Shown: in pieces, positions 20,787 through 32,179 of the stretch
Layout of the letters: the number at the start of each line of letters is the position of its first letter
Numbering within the stretch: the stretch's first letter is position 1
Made by a program: the position numbers and the translations under genes
Source: Rhodosorus marinus
Lineage: Eukaryota; Rhodophyta; Stylonematophyceae; Stylonematales; Stylonemataceae
Assembly (NCBI GenBank): GCA_029953675.1
Contig: JAMWBK010000006.1
Coordinates: 868,001-932,000 of the forward strand
Length of the DNA: 64,000 nucleotides
Reading direction: 5' to 3'
Notes under the pieces: model-generated
The model's input: the letters and a program-made list of their open reading frames with translations, nothing else
Databases searched by the model: none
What the model was told of the DNA's origin: nothing

Positions 20787-22187
20787 CTATCGCAGGGTGG
20801 CTCCTGCGAGCTTCCCTTTGTACCGATTGGATTGCGATCTGGGGCGGAAGAACCCAAGGCTCCGCAGAATAACCAATCCCGCAATGCTCGTTATCATCAT
20901 GAAGAGAATATGGGCACGGTAACGAGCTATCCCGACTATCCTCGCCGAGTCCATCGAGCCAGACATCAGGGGACCTACGCGAATCTTCCGTGTACGAAGG
21001 AACCCGGGGGCGTCCTGCAACTCCATTACAGCTTCCCTACTGTAGGATATTCGATCAGAAAACTGGAAGCCATCGTTACTAACTTCAAGATCGAACTCCA
21101 CAGTTGGAGGAAAACCCACTGCGAGGTCTGCTGGCACTTCGCATATTACGAGCTCAGGCGAAATAAACCTCGCTGACGACACCAAGGCAAATGTTGCTTC
21201 GTCTCTCACCGCATGGCGACAAACGAGACTTATTGTGTTCATGAACTTCAATCCTGCGACTGCGACATATCCATTGGCTTGAGTTGCAGAAACAGACAAA
21301 ACAATCGGTACATCTGCGGAAAATCGATTACGATCAAGTTCTCCGGTAAACTGATTGTGTTCCATTTCGGAATCGCCAGTTGTGCCAGGGTCCACCGCAA
21401 TGTCTGAGCTCATGATAGCATCGACTCTCAAGTCATCTTCGTCAATTGTTTCATCCTCATCATATGTTCCGCTAGCACCGTTTGATCCAGACTGGTGCTG
21501 GTTCACTCCCGCATCGACTTCTTGGTTCGACTGTATTCCGTACTTGTGGGTTTCAAGACCATTAGACTCCGACGCAAATCCAGAGGTACTGTGTGCACCG
21601 TCGTAGGATCCCGTTCCGTCTCTGCCTGTCGAGTCTCCATAGAGCTTAGGTCCAAACCTCCCCTGCTCGAATCCTCCCGAAAAACTACTAGATTCATCCG
21701 CTTCTTCCGTCTCTTCGTGATACAGAGGATTGCTTTCATCTAAGTCCTCGTCTTCATCTTCGTCTTTATCAAGGCTGGCGTCCTCATCTTCCTCTTCATC
21801 TTCATCTTCATCTTCATCTTCATCCTCATCTTCATCTTCATCCTCATCTTCGTCTTCGTCTCCGTCTTCGTCCACGTCAGACTCGAATAAATCAGAACCG
21901 GAGCTGGAGTTCGATTCAAAAATTCGGCTCCTATCTGGGAAGGTCTCCTCCTCAGCTTCCCAAGAACCAAAGCCCTTGGTCGTACCGAAACCATGCTGAT
22001 CGCTCGTCATACGCTCAAGTCCAGTGCCTATCTGATGTTCATCAGTAGACAGGAGTGCCGTCTCCGAGCCCGCATTTCCCAGTTCCTCCTCAGAGCCCTC
22101 ACCCCAACCGAACAGTGGTAAACCGTCTCCGACAGACACCACGGCCACGCCAACCAACAACACCACAACCCCCCAATACCTTGGCAT
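20787..22187 (-). CDS. Acidic single-pass membrane protein with IPT/TIG-like domain
   Basis: A single-exon gene of 466 residues. Residues 1-22 form a clear signal peptide. A long low-complexity luminal or extracellular region follows, including an almost pure Asp/Glu block of some 45 residues around 105-150. Residues of about 295-390 look like an immunoglobulin-like IPT/TIG fold: PIVLSVSATQ, a VAGLKF strand, paired cysteines in LVCRH and ELVICEVP, and VEFDLEVSNDGFQFS. One hydrophobic segment near residues 430-448 anchors it, with a short basic tail outside it. This is a type I topology. IPT domains occur in cell-surface receptors and in many secreted algal proteins. I cannot name a function; the acidic block might bind calcium or other cations in secretory compartments. 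Confidence 0.75.
   Translation of the reverse strand: MPRYWGVVVLLVGVAVVSVGDGLPLFGWGEGSEEELGNAGSETALLSTDEHQIGTGLERMTSDQHGFGTTKGFGSWEAEEETFPDRSRIFESNSSSGSDLFESDVDEDGDEDEDEDEDEDEDEDEDEDEDEEEDEDASLDKDEDEDEDLDESNPLYHEETEEADESSSFSGGFEQGRFGPKLYGDSTGRDGTGSYDGAHSTSGFASESNGLETHKYGIQSNQEVDAGVNQHQSGSNGASGTYDEDETIDEDDLRVDAIMSSDIAVDPGTTGDSEMEHNQFTGELDRNRFSADVPIVLSVSATQANGYVAVAGLKFMNTISLVCRHAVRDEATFALVSSARFISPELVICEVPADLAVGFPPTVEFDLEVSNDGFQFSDRISYSREAVMELQDAPGFLRTRKIRVGPLMSGSMDSARIVGIARYRAHILFMMITSIAGLVILRSLGFFRPRSQSNRYKGKLAGATLR
21765..21875. repeat. Asp/Glu codon repeat (TCATCT/TCTTCA hexamers)
   Basis: On the plus strand this reads as repeated tcatcttca-type hexamers, coding on the minus strand for alternating Asp and Glu inside the IPT gene. 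It is likely to vary in length between strains. Confidence 0.85.
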
Positions 22188-23768
22188 TCTTTCGGAATAT
22201 CAATACTTACGTCAGAACAAAAAGCGCTACCTCGTCATTTCCGGGCATAACACCATCAACAAAACCAGAACAACTGCCTCTAAACAAAGCAAACTCCAGA
22301 AACCTATAAGATTCAACTTACTCCTTTCAAAAACCTTGCACACGTCGTACTACATATACTACGTACCCAAACAGGCCCTCTTCAGCGCAGAAGGAACCAA
22401 CCCAACACCTCCCCCCCACTTTCCCGAAAGTAACAGAACACTTGAGCACCTCAGGAGTACCAAAAAAAAAACCGCGTTTCCCCCTCCCCTCTCAACAGCC
22501 GACGCTAGTAGCGGGTAAGAAAAAACGAAATTCCTTCTTCTTAAGTAGCTTTGACTTCGCACCAAACAGGACAAAAGAAAGCTAAATAAAACCTTAACTG
22601 AAAGGAGCAACAACTCTGAGCGCTCACTGCCTGCGCCCGAGACCATTGCCCTGGACTGCCCATCCTCAAAAAGCTCACTGATAGAGCCCAGCAGACCATA
22701 AGCCACGCAAAACAGAAAAAAATAAAGTAAGAACCACTCTTTGAAGAGCCTATATAAAGAACAAAAAAATCTATATTAAGAAAATTATATGAACGTGGAC
22801 CCCGCTCAACGTGAAATATTTCAAAAACCACGTTTATCAGAGACTTCACAAGTGGCCAGCCTGTCCGCCGTCCTTAAATTAGATTGATCATTTACCAGAA
22901 TAGCGTGGACAACAGTCGATGAGGCCCAAGTGACACATCAAGAAAAGGAACTCCGTTTAACTGAGCAACGCTTCATGCTCACACTACCCGATGAATTACC
23001 CCTCCCAGCTTGAACGTGCGTTTTTGATGTAGATCATAAAACGCCTGGGGTATATACGGGTAAGATGATGGCCATTATTTTTTATTTTGTAATTTTTGCT
23101 ATGATTATTTGCTTTTTAAGCACGTGTGTGGTTAACCCTGAATACTCCGATTAAATAGAAGCGGCTAATCACAGAGAGTTTCTACCCCTAGTGGAAAACT
23201 CACCGGTGGACTTGCTTACGTAGCCCCAGATCGTATCCGTTTTTTTACACTTTTCCAGAAATTTTCCGGGATGTATTTCTAGAATATTTTTGAGGCGATA
23301 TTCTGTTCTATCGGATCTTTTTTTATTTATTTTTGGTCATATCACCGGTGGAATTTTAATGTTTTGGGGGGCGCATACGAAAATATTTTAGGAAATGCAG
23401 TTCTTCAACGTAATTGGTAAGGATATTCTACGTCGTACGAATGTACTAATCGTTGGAAAATAAAAACCCTAACGAATTGTCCGACGAAGATGACGTGCAG
23501 ACAACGAGCTTGAGGCGGCTCCAAGTTTTCGACATTGGGCCATGCAACAAACTCCTCGTTTTTTTTGTTACTATTTCTTTACTTAAATGTAAATAGAGTT
23601 TGTTATTCCGCCTCCTGGTGTGTGCCATTCCATTGTACGTAGCCGGACGGTACCAGGCCTGAGAAATCTCTGAATGCTCCACACCCGAGCGTAGCCGACC
23701 CCGCTCAAACAAAAACAAAAAGGGTTTGGGCCGCTTCAGGACTTTAGCGGTTCCCCGCAGCAAGTATA
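22188..23768. other. Intergenic, no gene seen
   Basis: About 1.6 kb. The side next to the IPT gene is A/C-rich on the plus strand; the middle (22700-23450) is AT-rich. No supported gene. Confidence 0.5.
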
Positions 23769-24943
23769 CTACTCCCTCGTTTCTGAGTAGGCGCCGATTC
23801 GTGAGGGACGAATTAGGAACTCTGCTATTTGGGACAAAACTGTACGCAGGCGATGGGATGACTGTGGTGGCATGGCCCTCATGAGCGCTTCTCCCCGACC
23901 GGCCAAGCTCCTGATGCTCTCGGCCGACCCAGCAGAGAGCGAAAATCCGCGAGGTAAAGGACCATTCTTAAAGATAAAGTTGAAACCAGCAATCGCCTTC
24001 CACAAGTCACGTCGGTCCATGTTCTTCCGTAACCTTCGAATGTTGAGGCCTCTCAGCCGTGCTGGGCTTCCGGAAACCAATGTGTGAGGGATTACATCTC
24101 GCTGCAAATAACTCAGACCTACGTATTCCATAGAGTACGGGTATCAGGTTTCCAGTCGCAGCAGTCGATCTATCATCAGTCTGTTCAGTTGCACCAATTG
24201 GCTGCGTACCTCCAACCATAGACTCAGTACCCACAGTTAAACGCTGGACCATTGTTGCGTGCCCCCCAACTGTGACGCCATCTTGCAACTCGCAGTGGCC
24301 AGCCAGGGAGCTCCTGTTTCCAATTACACACCCATCTCCAATAGTGCAATCATGGCCCACATAAACACCACTCATTACAAGAACATTGCTACCAACTTTC
24401 GTCACACCGCCACCCTGTACGGTTCCGCGCTCAACGATGGCGCCTTCCCGAAGAACCGAATTTTGCCCAATCTCTGTTCGAGTTAGTTCTCCTCGGTATT
24501 TCTTGTCCTAGACAATCGAAAAGCAGCATAACGCATGATTCGTTCATTAGTCTGGGGTTATTTGTGTTTCAATTTTTTGCCCTGGCAGTTCGTACCTGCG
24601 GTATGTTCCCTAGAATAGCGTTTTGATATACACTGCTCTCCGAACCAATCTTAGTTCCCTCATAAACGCAGCTTCCGCGACTCAAAACCACTCCGTTCCC
24701 TACCTCAACTCCTTCACCAACACTCACGTATCGGTCCACGAGAGTTCCATCGCCTACTCTCGCTTTTGGTCCAATCTCAGACAGAGCACCAACCGCGACC
24801 CCACTCCCAAGAACCGCAGTTACGGAGACCTCAGCGAGTTCGTGCAGCTGACTAGTCATCTGAGCTGGCAGCGACCCCGTCCACCTCGTTCCAGACCGCA
24901 GAAGCACGCCACGCATGGCTACACAACCACCTATCCCCATCAT
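23769..24943 (-). CDS. lpxA: UDP-N-acetylglucosamine O-acyltransferase (LpxA)
   Basis: Three exons, complement(join(23769-24118, 24210-24507, 24596-24943)), encode 331 residues. The protein is a left-handed beta-helix of hexapeptide repeats (SEIGPKARVGDGTLV and so on). The LpxA signatures follow: IPQDKKYRGE, RGT..GGG, and YVGHDCTIGDGC with the catalytic histidine at about His168. The C-terminal part has GG..YLQRDVIPHTLVSG and the LRGLNIRRLRKN helix. LpxA adds the first acyl chain to UDP-GlcNAc in lipid A synthesis. Plants keep this pathway in mitochondria, and the N-terminal extension with Arg and no acidic residues would fit an organellar presequence. Three ATGs lie close together (24943, 24940, 24916); I took the first. 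The acceptor of the last intron was set at 24119 because it restores both frame and the family motif. Confidence 0.9.
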
Positions 24944-26609
24944 CCTTCAACGGCCTCCTCTCCCCCCCCTAAAAAAAAAACAAACAAAAAAACTAAAGCA
25001 TCCGGATGAATGCTCCAAAGCAAAGGCGGAGTCACGCCTTGCCCTCCATGCATACCACTACGCTTCTTGCGCTGTTGACCTACCACATCAACATAAGAGC
25101 CCAAGAGCACATGTCCGCGCCTGGGATGCAAACTTCCTCCCTCCCCAATACACACCTCTTAACTATCTCATGCAACTTTTTCTTATTGATTAGAGTACTG
25201 CCAACGGGTTTTTTTTCTCACAGTCATACCAAAATTTAACTAATTTCAATGCAAAAATCAATCAATATAAGTCGTTCTGGGACATCTGGGAGAATATTTC
25301 TAAAGTTTGGTGATTTAGTGTCAATATTTTACCTATCCTGTCCTTTTTCCTTATTTTACATCCGCGATAAGCTAGATATGATCCTTCGCACTAGAGGACC
25401 GAAGCTTCTGCTGACTGTGCGCAACGGAGGCGGTGAGGTAGGCCCAGCACATGACCCAATTGAAGATCGGCGTATATTTCAACGGTTTTGATACCCGTTG
25501 GCCCCGAATGGCCTCCAGTGGCAAGCCATATCGCTGATGCCAACCGGCTCGTCCCGGTTCTGATGCCCCAGTACTTGCCCCAGTTCAGTACCCCAGTTCT
25601 TACCCCAACACCTGATTTAAGGGTTTGGTTAGCGGTAAGCAGGGGGCGAGAAGCTTGTCGGGTTAGGCAATACGAGAAAAAAAGCTCTTGCTTCTCAAGA
25701 AGCAGGTACATATCTATAATGAATTTCAGCTCAGTGGATCATTTTTTTAAAAGAATGATGCTTTCATCTGGTTGGTGGTAGTAGGAGGAGAGAGGCTCGT
25801 CTGACGAGACGATATGAAAAGCTGCTCCTTCGCAAGATGCGGGTCCATCTCCAGAATGACTTCCAGCTCAATAGTTCATTCTCAGGTAAGACCTTCAATA
25901 TATTAGAGATGTATTAAAGTGTAGACCAATGGGGACTGATACCTCCCCTATGTGCTCGAAGGCGTCGAAATATGCCCTAAAATCCAATCTGGCCCTTTCA
26001 ATTTTTATCATTATCGAATTGGTGCAGATTCGCACGTGTTTGCGTTGTGTATAGCTATGAAGCCTCGTTCTTGCGCACATTCCCACCAGCTGCCCCTGCG
26101 AATGGCGAAAATGACTACCCACCACAACCGTCTCTACATACGACGTTGCGACAAACGAGCACTTCTATTGCACCGATATCGCAGAATGTACTATTCCATG
26201 ATAAAGTTTCCACATCCAGCCTATCCTGCGCCGCTCGAGTCCATCCTCCGAGATGAGTCCATTCACAACCCATTACACCCGAACATGAGCATAATCACAA
26301 AAGAACACAGAGACCACTATAAGTCTTGACAGTCAATGATCTGTTCGTCCCTAGATAAGCACCACGGCCATAACGAAGACATTAAATCTTTCCAAGCCCT
26401 TCGATGTCTCTCTAACAAGGAAAGACAATTATTGCAAAACGAAAGCCATTGTCTTCTGAGGGCAATGGATTCCACCTTTCTGCCGTCGTTGTCTCCCTGC
26501 CTTTTGTCACTTTGATGATATTTGTGAGCCTTCGGGATGTCCAGCTGGCGAAGGGGTGTGATACCTTGGGGAAGGATTTGGTAATACAGATGCTTTTCAT
26601 CGTGTAAGC
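24944..26609. other. Divergent intergenic region, no gene seen
   Basis: About 1.7 kb between the starts of LpxA (minus) and PheRS alpha (plus). A diverged tandem pair of about 55 bp (25690-25745 and 25826-25885, sharing tccagctca-like text) is visible. No supported gene. Confidence 0.5.
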
Positions 26610-28483
26610 ATGGAATCAGGAGCTGAAGACTCTGTTATAGCGTATCTCCGAGGGAGATCCGAAGAAGGATGGATAGAATCCAGTACACTGGCGGAGGAGA
26701 TCGGGCTGGATCATCAGGTGCTAGTGGATTCGGCGCTGAAGGCGTTGACTGCTCGGGAAGCGATTTTAACGGAGACGATCACGCATTCGTCCTGGAAGCT
26801 GAGCGATGAGGGTCAGAACTACGCCGAGAATGGAACACCGGAAGCACAAGTTTTCGACGTACTGGCTTCCCCAATGACGCTGGATCAGTTGAAGGAGAAG
26901 CTTGGGAACGATTCGAGCATCGGCATGCAGCAGGCGATGAAGAAGAAATGGATAGTCTTGGATAAGGGAACTAAAACTCTGTCGAGGAAGGTGGATACAG
27001 CAGTAGATGAAGTGGCTGACATCCTTAAAAAGCTCGCCGTCGACAGCGCAGGGCAAGGTAAAGGTTTTCACCGTGATTGATTGATCAACATCAGCGCGTT
27101 TGAGCCTTCACTCACGACTTTGCGACCACCGACTGTTCTTGCCTCGTTCAAAGGGTTGGCGGAGAAAGACCTGAAGGTATTGAAAAGTAGGAAGCTTATC
27201 GTTCACAAGCCCTACAAGACATATAAGATCAAGAAATCAGACAAGTTCGACGATGCAACGACAAAGCAAGCGACTGAACTGACTCGGGAGTACGTCGATA
27301 ACAAAAAATTGCGATTTGAATTAATCACCACATCTGTAGCCTCCTAACGCTCTTTCCCCTCACCTTTGTTCTCGCAAAACAGAATGCTTGAGAGCGGAGA
27401 ATGGAAAGAACTGAGCTTCAAGAGCTACAACTTTGAAGCTCTAGGAAAAGCACCAGAAGGTGGATCACTTCACCCTCTCCTGAAAGTCAGAGAGCAGTTC
27501 AGATCGCTTTTCCTCGAGATGGGTTTCGAGGAGATGCCGACCAACAACTACGTCGAGAGCAGCTTTTGGAACTTCGATGCGCTCTTCCAGCCACAACAAC
27601 ATCCCGCAAGGGATGCGCATGATACTTTCTTCTTATCTGCACCTGAGTTGTCAAGAGTAGAGAATCAGGAGTACTGGAACAGAGTACAGAAGACCCACGA
27701 AGAAGGTATGCGTTGTTCCCCTTTCTTTGCGTCGCTCTCTGTCGCTTTCGAGCTCAAAAACTAGTCTGTGCTGTAAACCTGTCAAGGTGGTTACGGGTCT
27801 ATCGGATATCGCTACAAGTGGAGCGAGCAGGAGGCGAAGAAGAACGTCCTACGAACGCATACTACGGCAGTATCATCGCGGATGCTGGAGAAGTTGGGAA
27901 GTACCGGAGAGTTTCAACCGAAAAAGTACTTTTCAATCGATCGTGTGTTCAGAAACGAGACTCTGGATGCTACTCACCTGGCGGAGTTCCATCAGATCGA
28001 AGGAGTAATTGCGGACAGAAACCTGAGTCTCGGTCATCTCAAAGGAATCCTCCACCTCTTCTTCCAGAAGTAAGTTTGCCTCGCTGAGCAGTTCAGGAAT
28101 GAGGTCTCGTTCAAGCCGATGCAGACCCTCATAGGTTTTTCCGTTTGTCTTCTGTCTTGTCTTTCCCCTGTATCTCCAGGTTGGGAATGCCGAAGCTGAG
28201 GTTCAAGCCAGCTCATAATCCATATACTGAGCCATCCATGGAGATCTTCAGCTACCACGAAGGATTGAATAAGTGGGTAGAAGTGGGTAACTCTGGAATT
28301 TTCCGTCCGGAGATGCTCCAGCCTATGGGGTTGCCTGAAGATGTCACCGTTATTGCGTGGGGACTGTCCCTGGAGAGACCGACGATGATCCTCTACGGAA
28401 TCAGCAACATTCGCGAGCTGTTCGGACACAAGGTTGACTTGGAGAAAGTCAAAAGAAATCCGATCTGCAGACTCACTTTCTAG
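26610..28483 (+). CDS. FARSA: Cytosolic phenylalanyl-tRNA synthetase alpha subunit
   Basis: Five exons, join(26610-27057, 27154-27289, 27383-27705, 27787-28069, 28180-28483), encode 497 residues, close to the usual length. The N-terminal part carries winged-helix DNA/tRNA-binding repeats. The class II catalytic core has [12 protein letters not shown], the motif [39 protein letters not shown], motif 2 ([19 protein letters not shown]) and motif 3 near the end ([14 protein letters not shown]). The enzyme charges tRNA-Phe together with a beta subunit that is not in this window. The residues before exon 2 are less conserved, so the first intron (acceptor aaag at 27153) is my best fit rather than certain. 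The other junctions are fixed by conserved residues on both sides. Confidence 0.93.
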
Positions 28484-28710
28484 GGCTCGGAGACAGGCCC
28501 GGACCTTGCCCCCTTCACTGGTTGTAAGAGTCCGCTTCTTTCTGTTCTGTGCTTTGGAGCCTCCCTTGAGTAGCCATTGCCATGCTCGGCTTCAGAAGCC
28601 CCACACTATAAGGGCATGTACTGACTCGCTTTTGTACAGCAGCTGATGCCACTGTATTTCAATAAAAGGACGTTACTATAAAAGGGGTTGGTGGGCGAGG
28701 CTGAGATCTC

Positions 28711-30148
28711 ATGCTTTTCGGGGCGTTAGGACTGCACGGTGAAACTAGTAGAAGGACTAAGATCGCGATGGGCTTCTCAGAGCCTTCAGGTCCGTTTCCA
28801 GTTGGCTGCCGAAGAACAGAGCTGGATTCTATACCAGTGAATGCGTTCTACCCGTGTGTTAATTCTGGTGAGTGCGTCCGGGCCAGTTGGTGGCCTCAGA
28901 ACACCAGCAGCGACTTCGCACATCCATATGCTGCGGGTCTGGCTGCTGGGTCGCAGCTTCCAGGATTAGCGCCAATAATCTCGAGTCTGTCCTGGGTTAG
29001 GACAAAGTGTTTCCTCGATGCTCCGATCGAAGCTTCAGCAACGCCGTAAGTGGACACAGCAGGGCGACTTTTGCCCAACATCGTGTGTCTGAGTAATTTG
29101 GTTTTCGTTGCCCGTGGATCCCCTTTGCTCGCAAGCAGGTGTCGCCCTGTGGTCTTTAGCCACGGCTTGTGCTCCACAAAGAGCTTTTATTCGGCGATCT
29201 GCTCCGAGATGGCCTCGCAAGGTCTGTTCGTCCTTGCCCTCGAACATTCGGATGGTACAGCGTGTGCTTGTATGCGCGAGGATCCTCAGCTTTCCATGAA
29301 GTAAGCGCCTGATTCGAGCTCGTTCGCAATGCGGATCGTGCAGTCGACATGATTGATAATCGACCGTATTCTGCAAACACGCGGAGCAGATTCCAGCCTG
29401 GTGCTGATGCAGGGCGAGATGCCCAGCTCGCAACTCGTGTCGCGGAGATGAGTAGAGCGCTCAGCGCATTGGAGAATGGATTTCCGGAAGCAACTTTTGA
29501 CATGGAGAATTCAGTGGCCGCAGGGCACTCCTTGGGAGCTACTGCCGCACTGGTCGCTGCAAGTGCAGACTCCCGTTTCAAAACGGCCATTTGTTTAGAC
29601 TGCTGGTCACCTGGACGAGTCGCTCCCAAGCTAAAACCGAACTTTAACATCCTGTTCATACGGTGAGCATCTCTCGAACGATCAGGAGGTGGTAGTGATC
29701 CGATTCACAATATCTCAAACAGGAATGCCTCTCGAGAATCTCCAGGATTGACAACCCTAGGGATCCTATGGTGCGAATCTGCCAGCGGAATAGTCAGAGT
29801 GGTCACCGATCGGCGGCTTTCGCAATTAATCGAAGTCGCGCTCAGCACAACCATCAAACTGACTTCTTCCTTCTCCTGCCCAAGTGGACTGTGAGAATGG
29901 TACGGGACGCTTCTCTATCATACCTAAAAGCGTCCGGCTCGCATCACGTTTATAAACTCTTCCAAGCCGCTCCGCGCTGTATTTTTCAGGCTCTTGGAAG
30001 GCAGGTGGACGATGCAGCTACTGTCCTAGCAGCAAACAACAGGCTCTGCATCTCCTTCCTTCTCGACGAATTGTCGTTTACAGCATCCGCGAGAGAGATC
30101 GTCGATAGCTCTCAGGGACTGCTTATGATGGAGTTTCCATCTTTCTAA
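28711..30148 (+). CDS. Platelet-activating-factor acetylhydrolase-like lipase
   Basis: Exons read as 28711-29045, 29139-29300, 29390-29662, then 29723 onward, with a last exon from about 29885 to 30148. The N-terminus shows GPFPVGCRRTE..S.PVNAFYP, as in group II PAF-acetylhydrolases. Exon 2 has VVFSHGL and ALEHSDGTA, and exon 3 the nucleophile elbow AGHSLGATAA and the CLDCWSPG strand with the catalytic Asp. The last exon has GSHH, the catalytic histidine region. These enzymes remove short acyl chains from oxidised phospholipids. The junction between 29790 and 29885 is uncertain: reading frames differ on the two sides and no strong donor is visible; I favour the acceptor cccaag at 29884. The ATG at 28768 is an alternative start. 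There is no signal peptide, so an intracellular form is likely. Confidence 0.75.
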
Positions 30149-30240
30149 AACTGCTTCCCCCAGGAATCATCTATTAAAACTGTGTACTTCAACAGCTGGG
30201 TTCCAGTGGCAAGTAGAGCTAAGTTAACTTCTTCAACGTT

Positions 30241-30420
30241 CTAAACGTCTTTTGGGACGATTTGTGGCCCCCCAACAAGGTCATTGAGAGTGTTCGGAGC
30301 TTTGCCGCACCTGTGTTTCAAAAAGTGAGCATCCTTTGGACGTCGTTGGTGCTCAATCCACAAAGCCTTCTCTTTCAGAGGGACTTTTGTCTTGGGCCTA
30401 TCTAGATTTGCCTTCGACAT
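30241..30420 (-). CDS. Possible small basic protein, 59 residues
   Basis: An open frame from the ATG at 30420 encodes a Lys/Arg/Pro-rich protein starting MSKANLDRPKTKVPL. I do not recognise it. In favour: protein-like composition and a position facing the EF-Ts gene, with which it would share a 160 bp promoter. Against: the flank on its own coding strand is C/A-rich, the opposite of most starts here, and no motif supports it. Confidence 0.3.
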   Translation of the reverse strand: MSKANLDRPKTKVPLKEKALWIEHQRRPKDAHFLKHRCGKAPNTLNDLVGGPQIVPKDV

Positions 30421-30579
30421 TGGACTGGGGACCGTTTCGGGCAACCGTTTTTATGACCGTTTGAGTTTCTGGAGAAGTCTGGTGTTCGTCATCGTCTTGC
30501 TGTCTGGGGAGTTTTGGGCGTGACGGAGAATGTTCATGTTTGGCCCGTAGAAGGTTGAACGTGATGCTCTTTCTTGCTT

Positions 30580-31550
30580 ATGATGTTGGCGGGTAGCATA
30601 GGAAGGAGGTGGTTGTCCACACGACCGGTGAAGGTCAACTTTCCGCGTGATGTGCTTGCGAGGTTGGTGCAGGAGACTGGGGCCACGATTCTGACATGCA
30701 GACTGGCGATGTATGACGCGAATGGAGACGTTGATCGGGCGAGGGAGATTCTGCGGTTTAGAGCGGATACGAAATACTTGTTCAGGCGCGTACAGCAGAA
30801 GCGCAGTGGCCTCGTTATAGCACTGCTCAGTCGCGATCAAAACTCGGCGGCTCTGTTGCAGCTAAGCAGCGAGACGAAGTTTGCATCACGATCGGCAGAC
30901 TTTCGAGACACCATCAGACGGATTGGCGATTTCATCTTGACTAGGGCGACACAGGAGGGCGCTGTCGATAAGAATTGGCTGAAAGGCATCTTCACAGATC
31001 AAGTCTCGCAGCTTGCAAAGACTCTGAACGAGTCTATCATGATAGATGGAGCTTACTTTCTGAAGGCAGAGTCCAAAGCTCAGGTCATATGCAAGAGCGT
31101 CCTGGGAACTGTGGAGTCGAGTATCGGTACCACAGGAGTGCTTCTGGTGCTACAGAGTAGCAAAGAGCTCGAAGGGGAAGAAATCCGCAGGTTCGCTCGG
31201 ATACATCACGCAAAGACACTTAACCTGCGAGGTACTAATCCAAGAAGAGTCTTCCACGCAGAGTCCGACATGCAGGAAGACTTATCGCTGCACAGATCGC
31301 TGAGGAAGAACCAGCAGAATGCCAGACCATGATCCAACAAAGCACGAAAGATGCGGGACTCCACTTGCAGAACGATGATGATGATGGAGGTAGCATCTTT
31401 TCGAAGAGTTTAACAGTACTCCCAAGATCCTACCTTGCAAATGAGACAATCGGGGGCCTGCTTCGCTCCCTCGGGAAGGACTGTAGCAACAGCTCAATAT
31501 CCATCAAAACCATACATCGACTTTCATCAATCAACGAGATGGAGAAATGA
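30580..31550 (+). CDS. Mitochondrial translation elongation factor Ts
   Basis: Two exons, join(30580-31231, 31276-31550), encode 308 residues. The N-terminus MMLAGSIGRRWLSTRP is a mitochondrial presequence. The UBA-like N-terminal module follows (ARLVQETGATILTCRLAMYDANGDVDRAREILR), then the core that exchanges GDP for GTP on EF-Tu. The family's ETDFVAR motif reads ETKFASR, with the Asp and Val lost. The C-terminal part (AAQIAEEEP and later LPRSYLANETIGGLLRSL) is in a different frame from the first part. It is reached by a 44 bp intron with gtacta and tgcag borders, which restores both frame and conservation. The alternative, a frameshifted end at 31332, loses the conserved tail. Two ATGs lie at 30580 and 30583. 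Confidence 0.85.
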
Positions 31551-32179
31551 ATAATTTTTAATTTCCAAAAATGTTTGAATAGACCAATTTGTAGCAACTT
31601 TTACAAACTAATTTTTACTTTTTACTTTTAGGAAATCTACCATTAATTTAGAAAACAGTAGTAGTTTTGGAGAATTATTTATCCTCTATTCAACAACAAA
31701 GTATCTATATATAGAACAAATATCTTTTATTAACGCCACATATCCCAAAAACATGACCCATTTTTTACCAGATTTTAATACGCATTTTACGGGTGTTTCT
31801 ATCGCCAGATGCAAATTTATTAAAATAATACGTAGATTGTAAGCCAAGAAATTGATATATAAGCTATAAGTGTATCGATATATTGATTTATATACGATCG
31901 GTAGCAACAGGTGCTGTTAGAGGAGCTCTCGCTTTTAACTGTCGATGGAGGGGTATTGATGATGATCGAAGTGGAGGATTGGAATGAGCAGGCTTTGGGG
32001 GTTATAGGTAGGAACTTGTTGGATGTGATCTGGAATACATAAGGAGGCGCATACGGACGATCTGAAGAACGGAAGACATAGAACGATCAGTTGGTTTTGT
32101 TCTGCGTAGGGCTTTGGGGTGAGGGGGGGTGGTGGTGGATTTCGGGGAGTGCTGTTTTTTGTTGTTTTTTTGATCAAGG
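31551..32179. other. Intergenic, AT-rich then G/T-rich
   Basis: About 630 bp. The first half is very AT-rich; the second half (31940-32175) is G/T-rich on the plus strand and probably contains the promoter and 5' leader of the proteasome gene. Confidence 0.5.

Noticed and set aside
20342-20884. 180-codon open frame on the minus strand next to the IPT gene
   Set aside because: Its upstream part overlaps the IPT gene's 3' end in another frame on the same strand; composition is random-looking, with no motif and no splice support.
31276-31332. EF-Ts ending at the stop at 31332
   Set aside because: The last 30 residues in that frame match nothing in the family, while removal of a 44 bp intron restores the conserved C-terminus.
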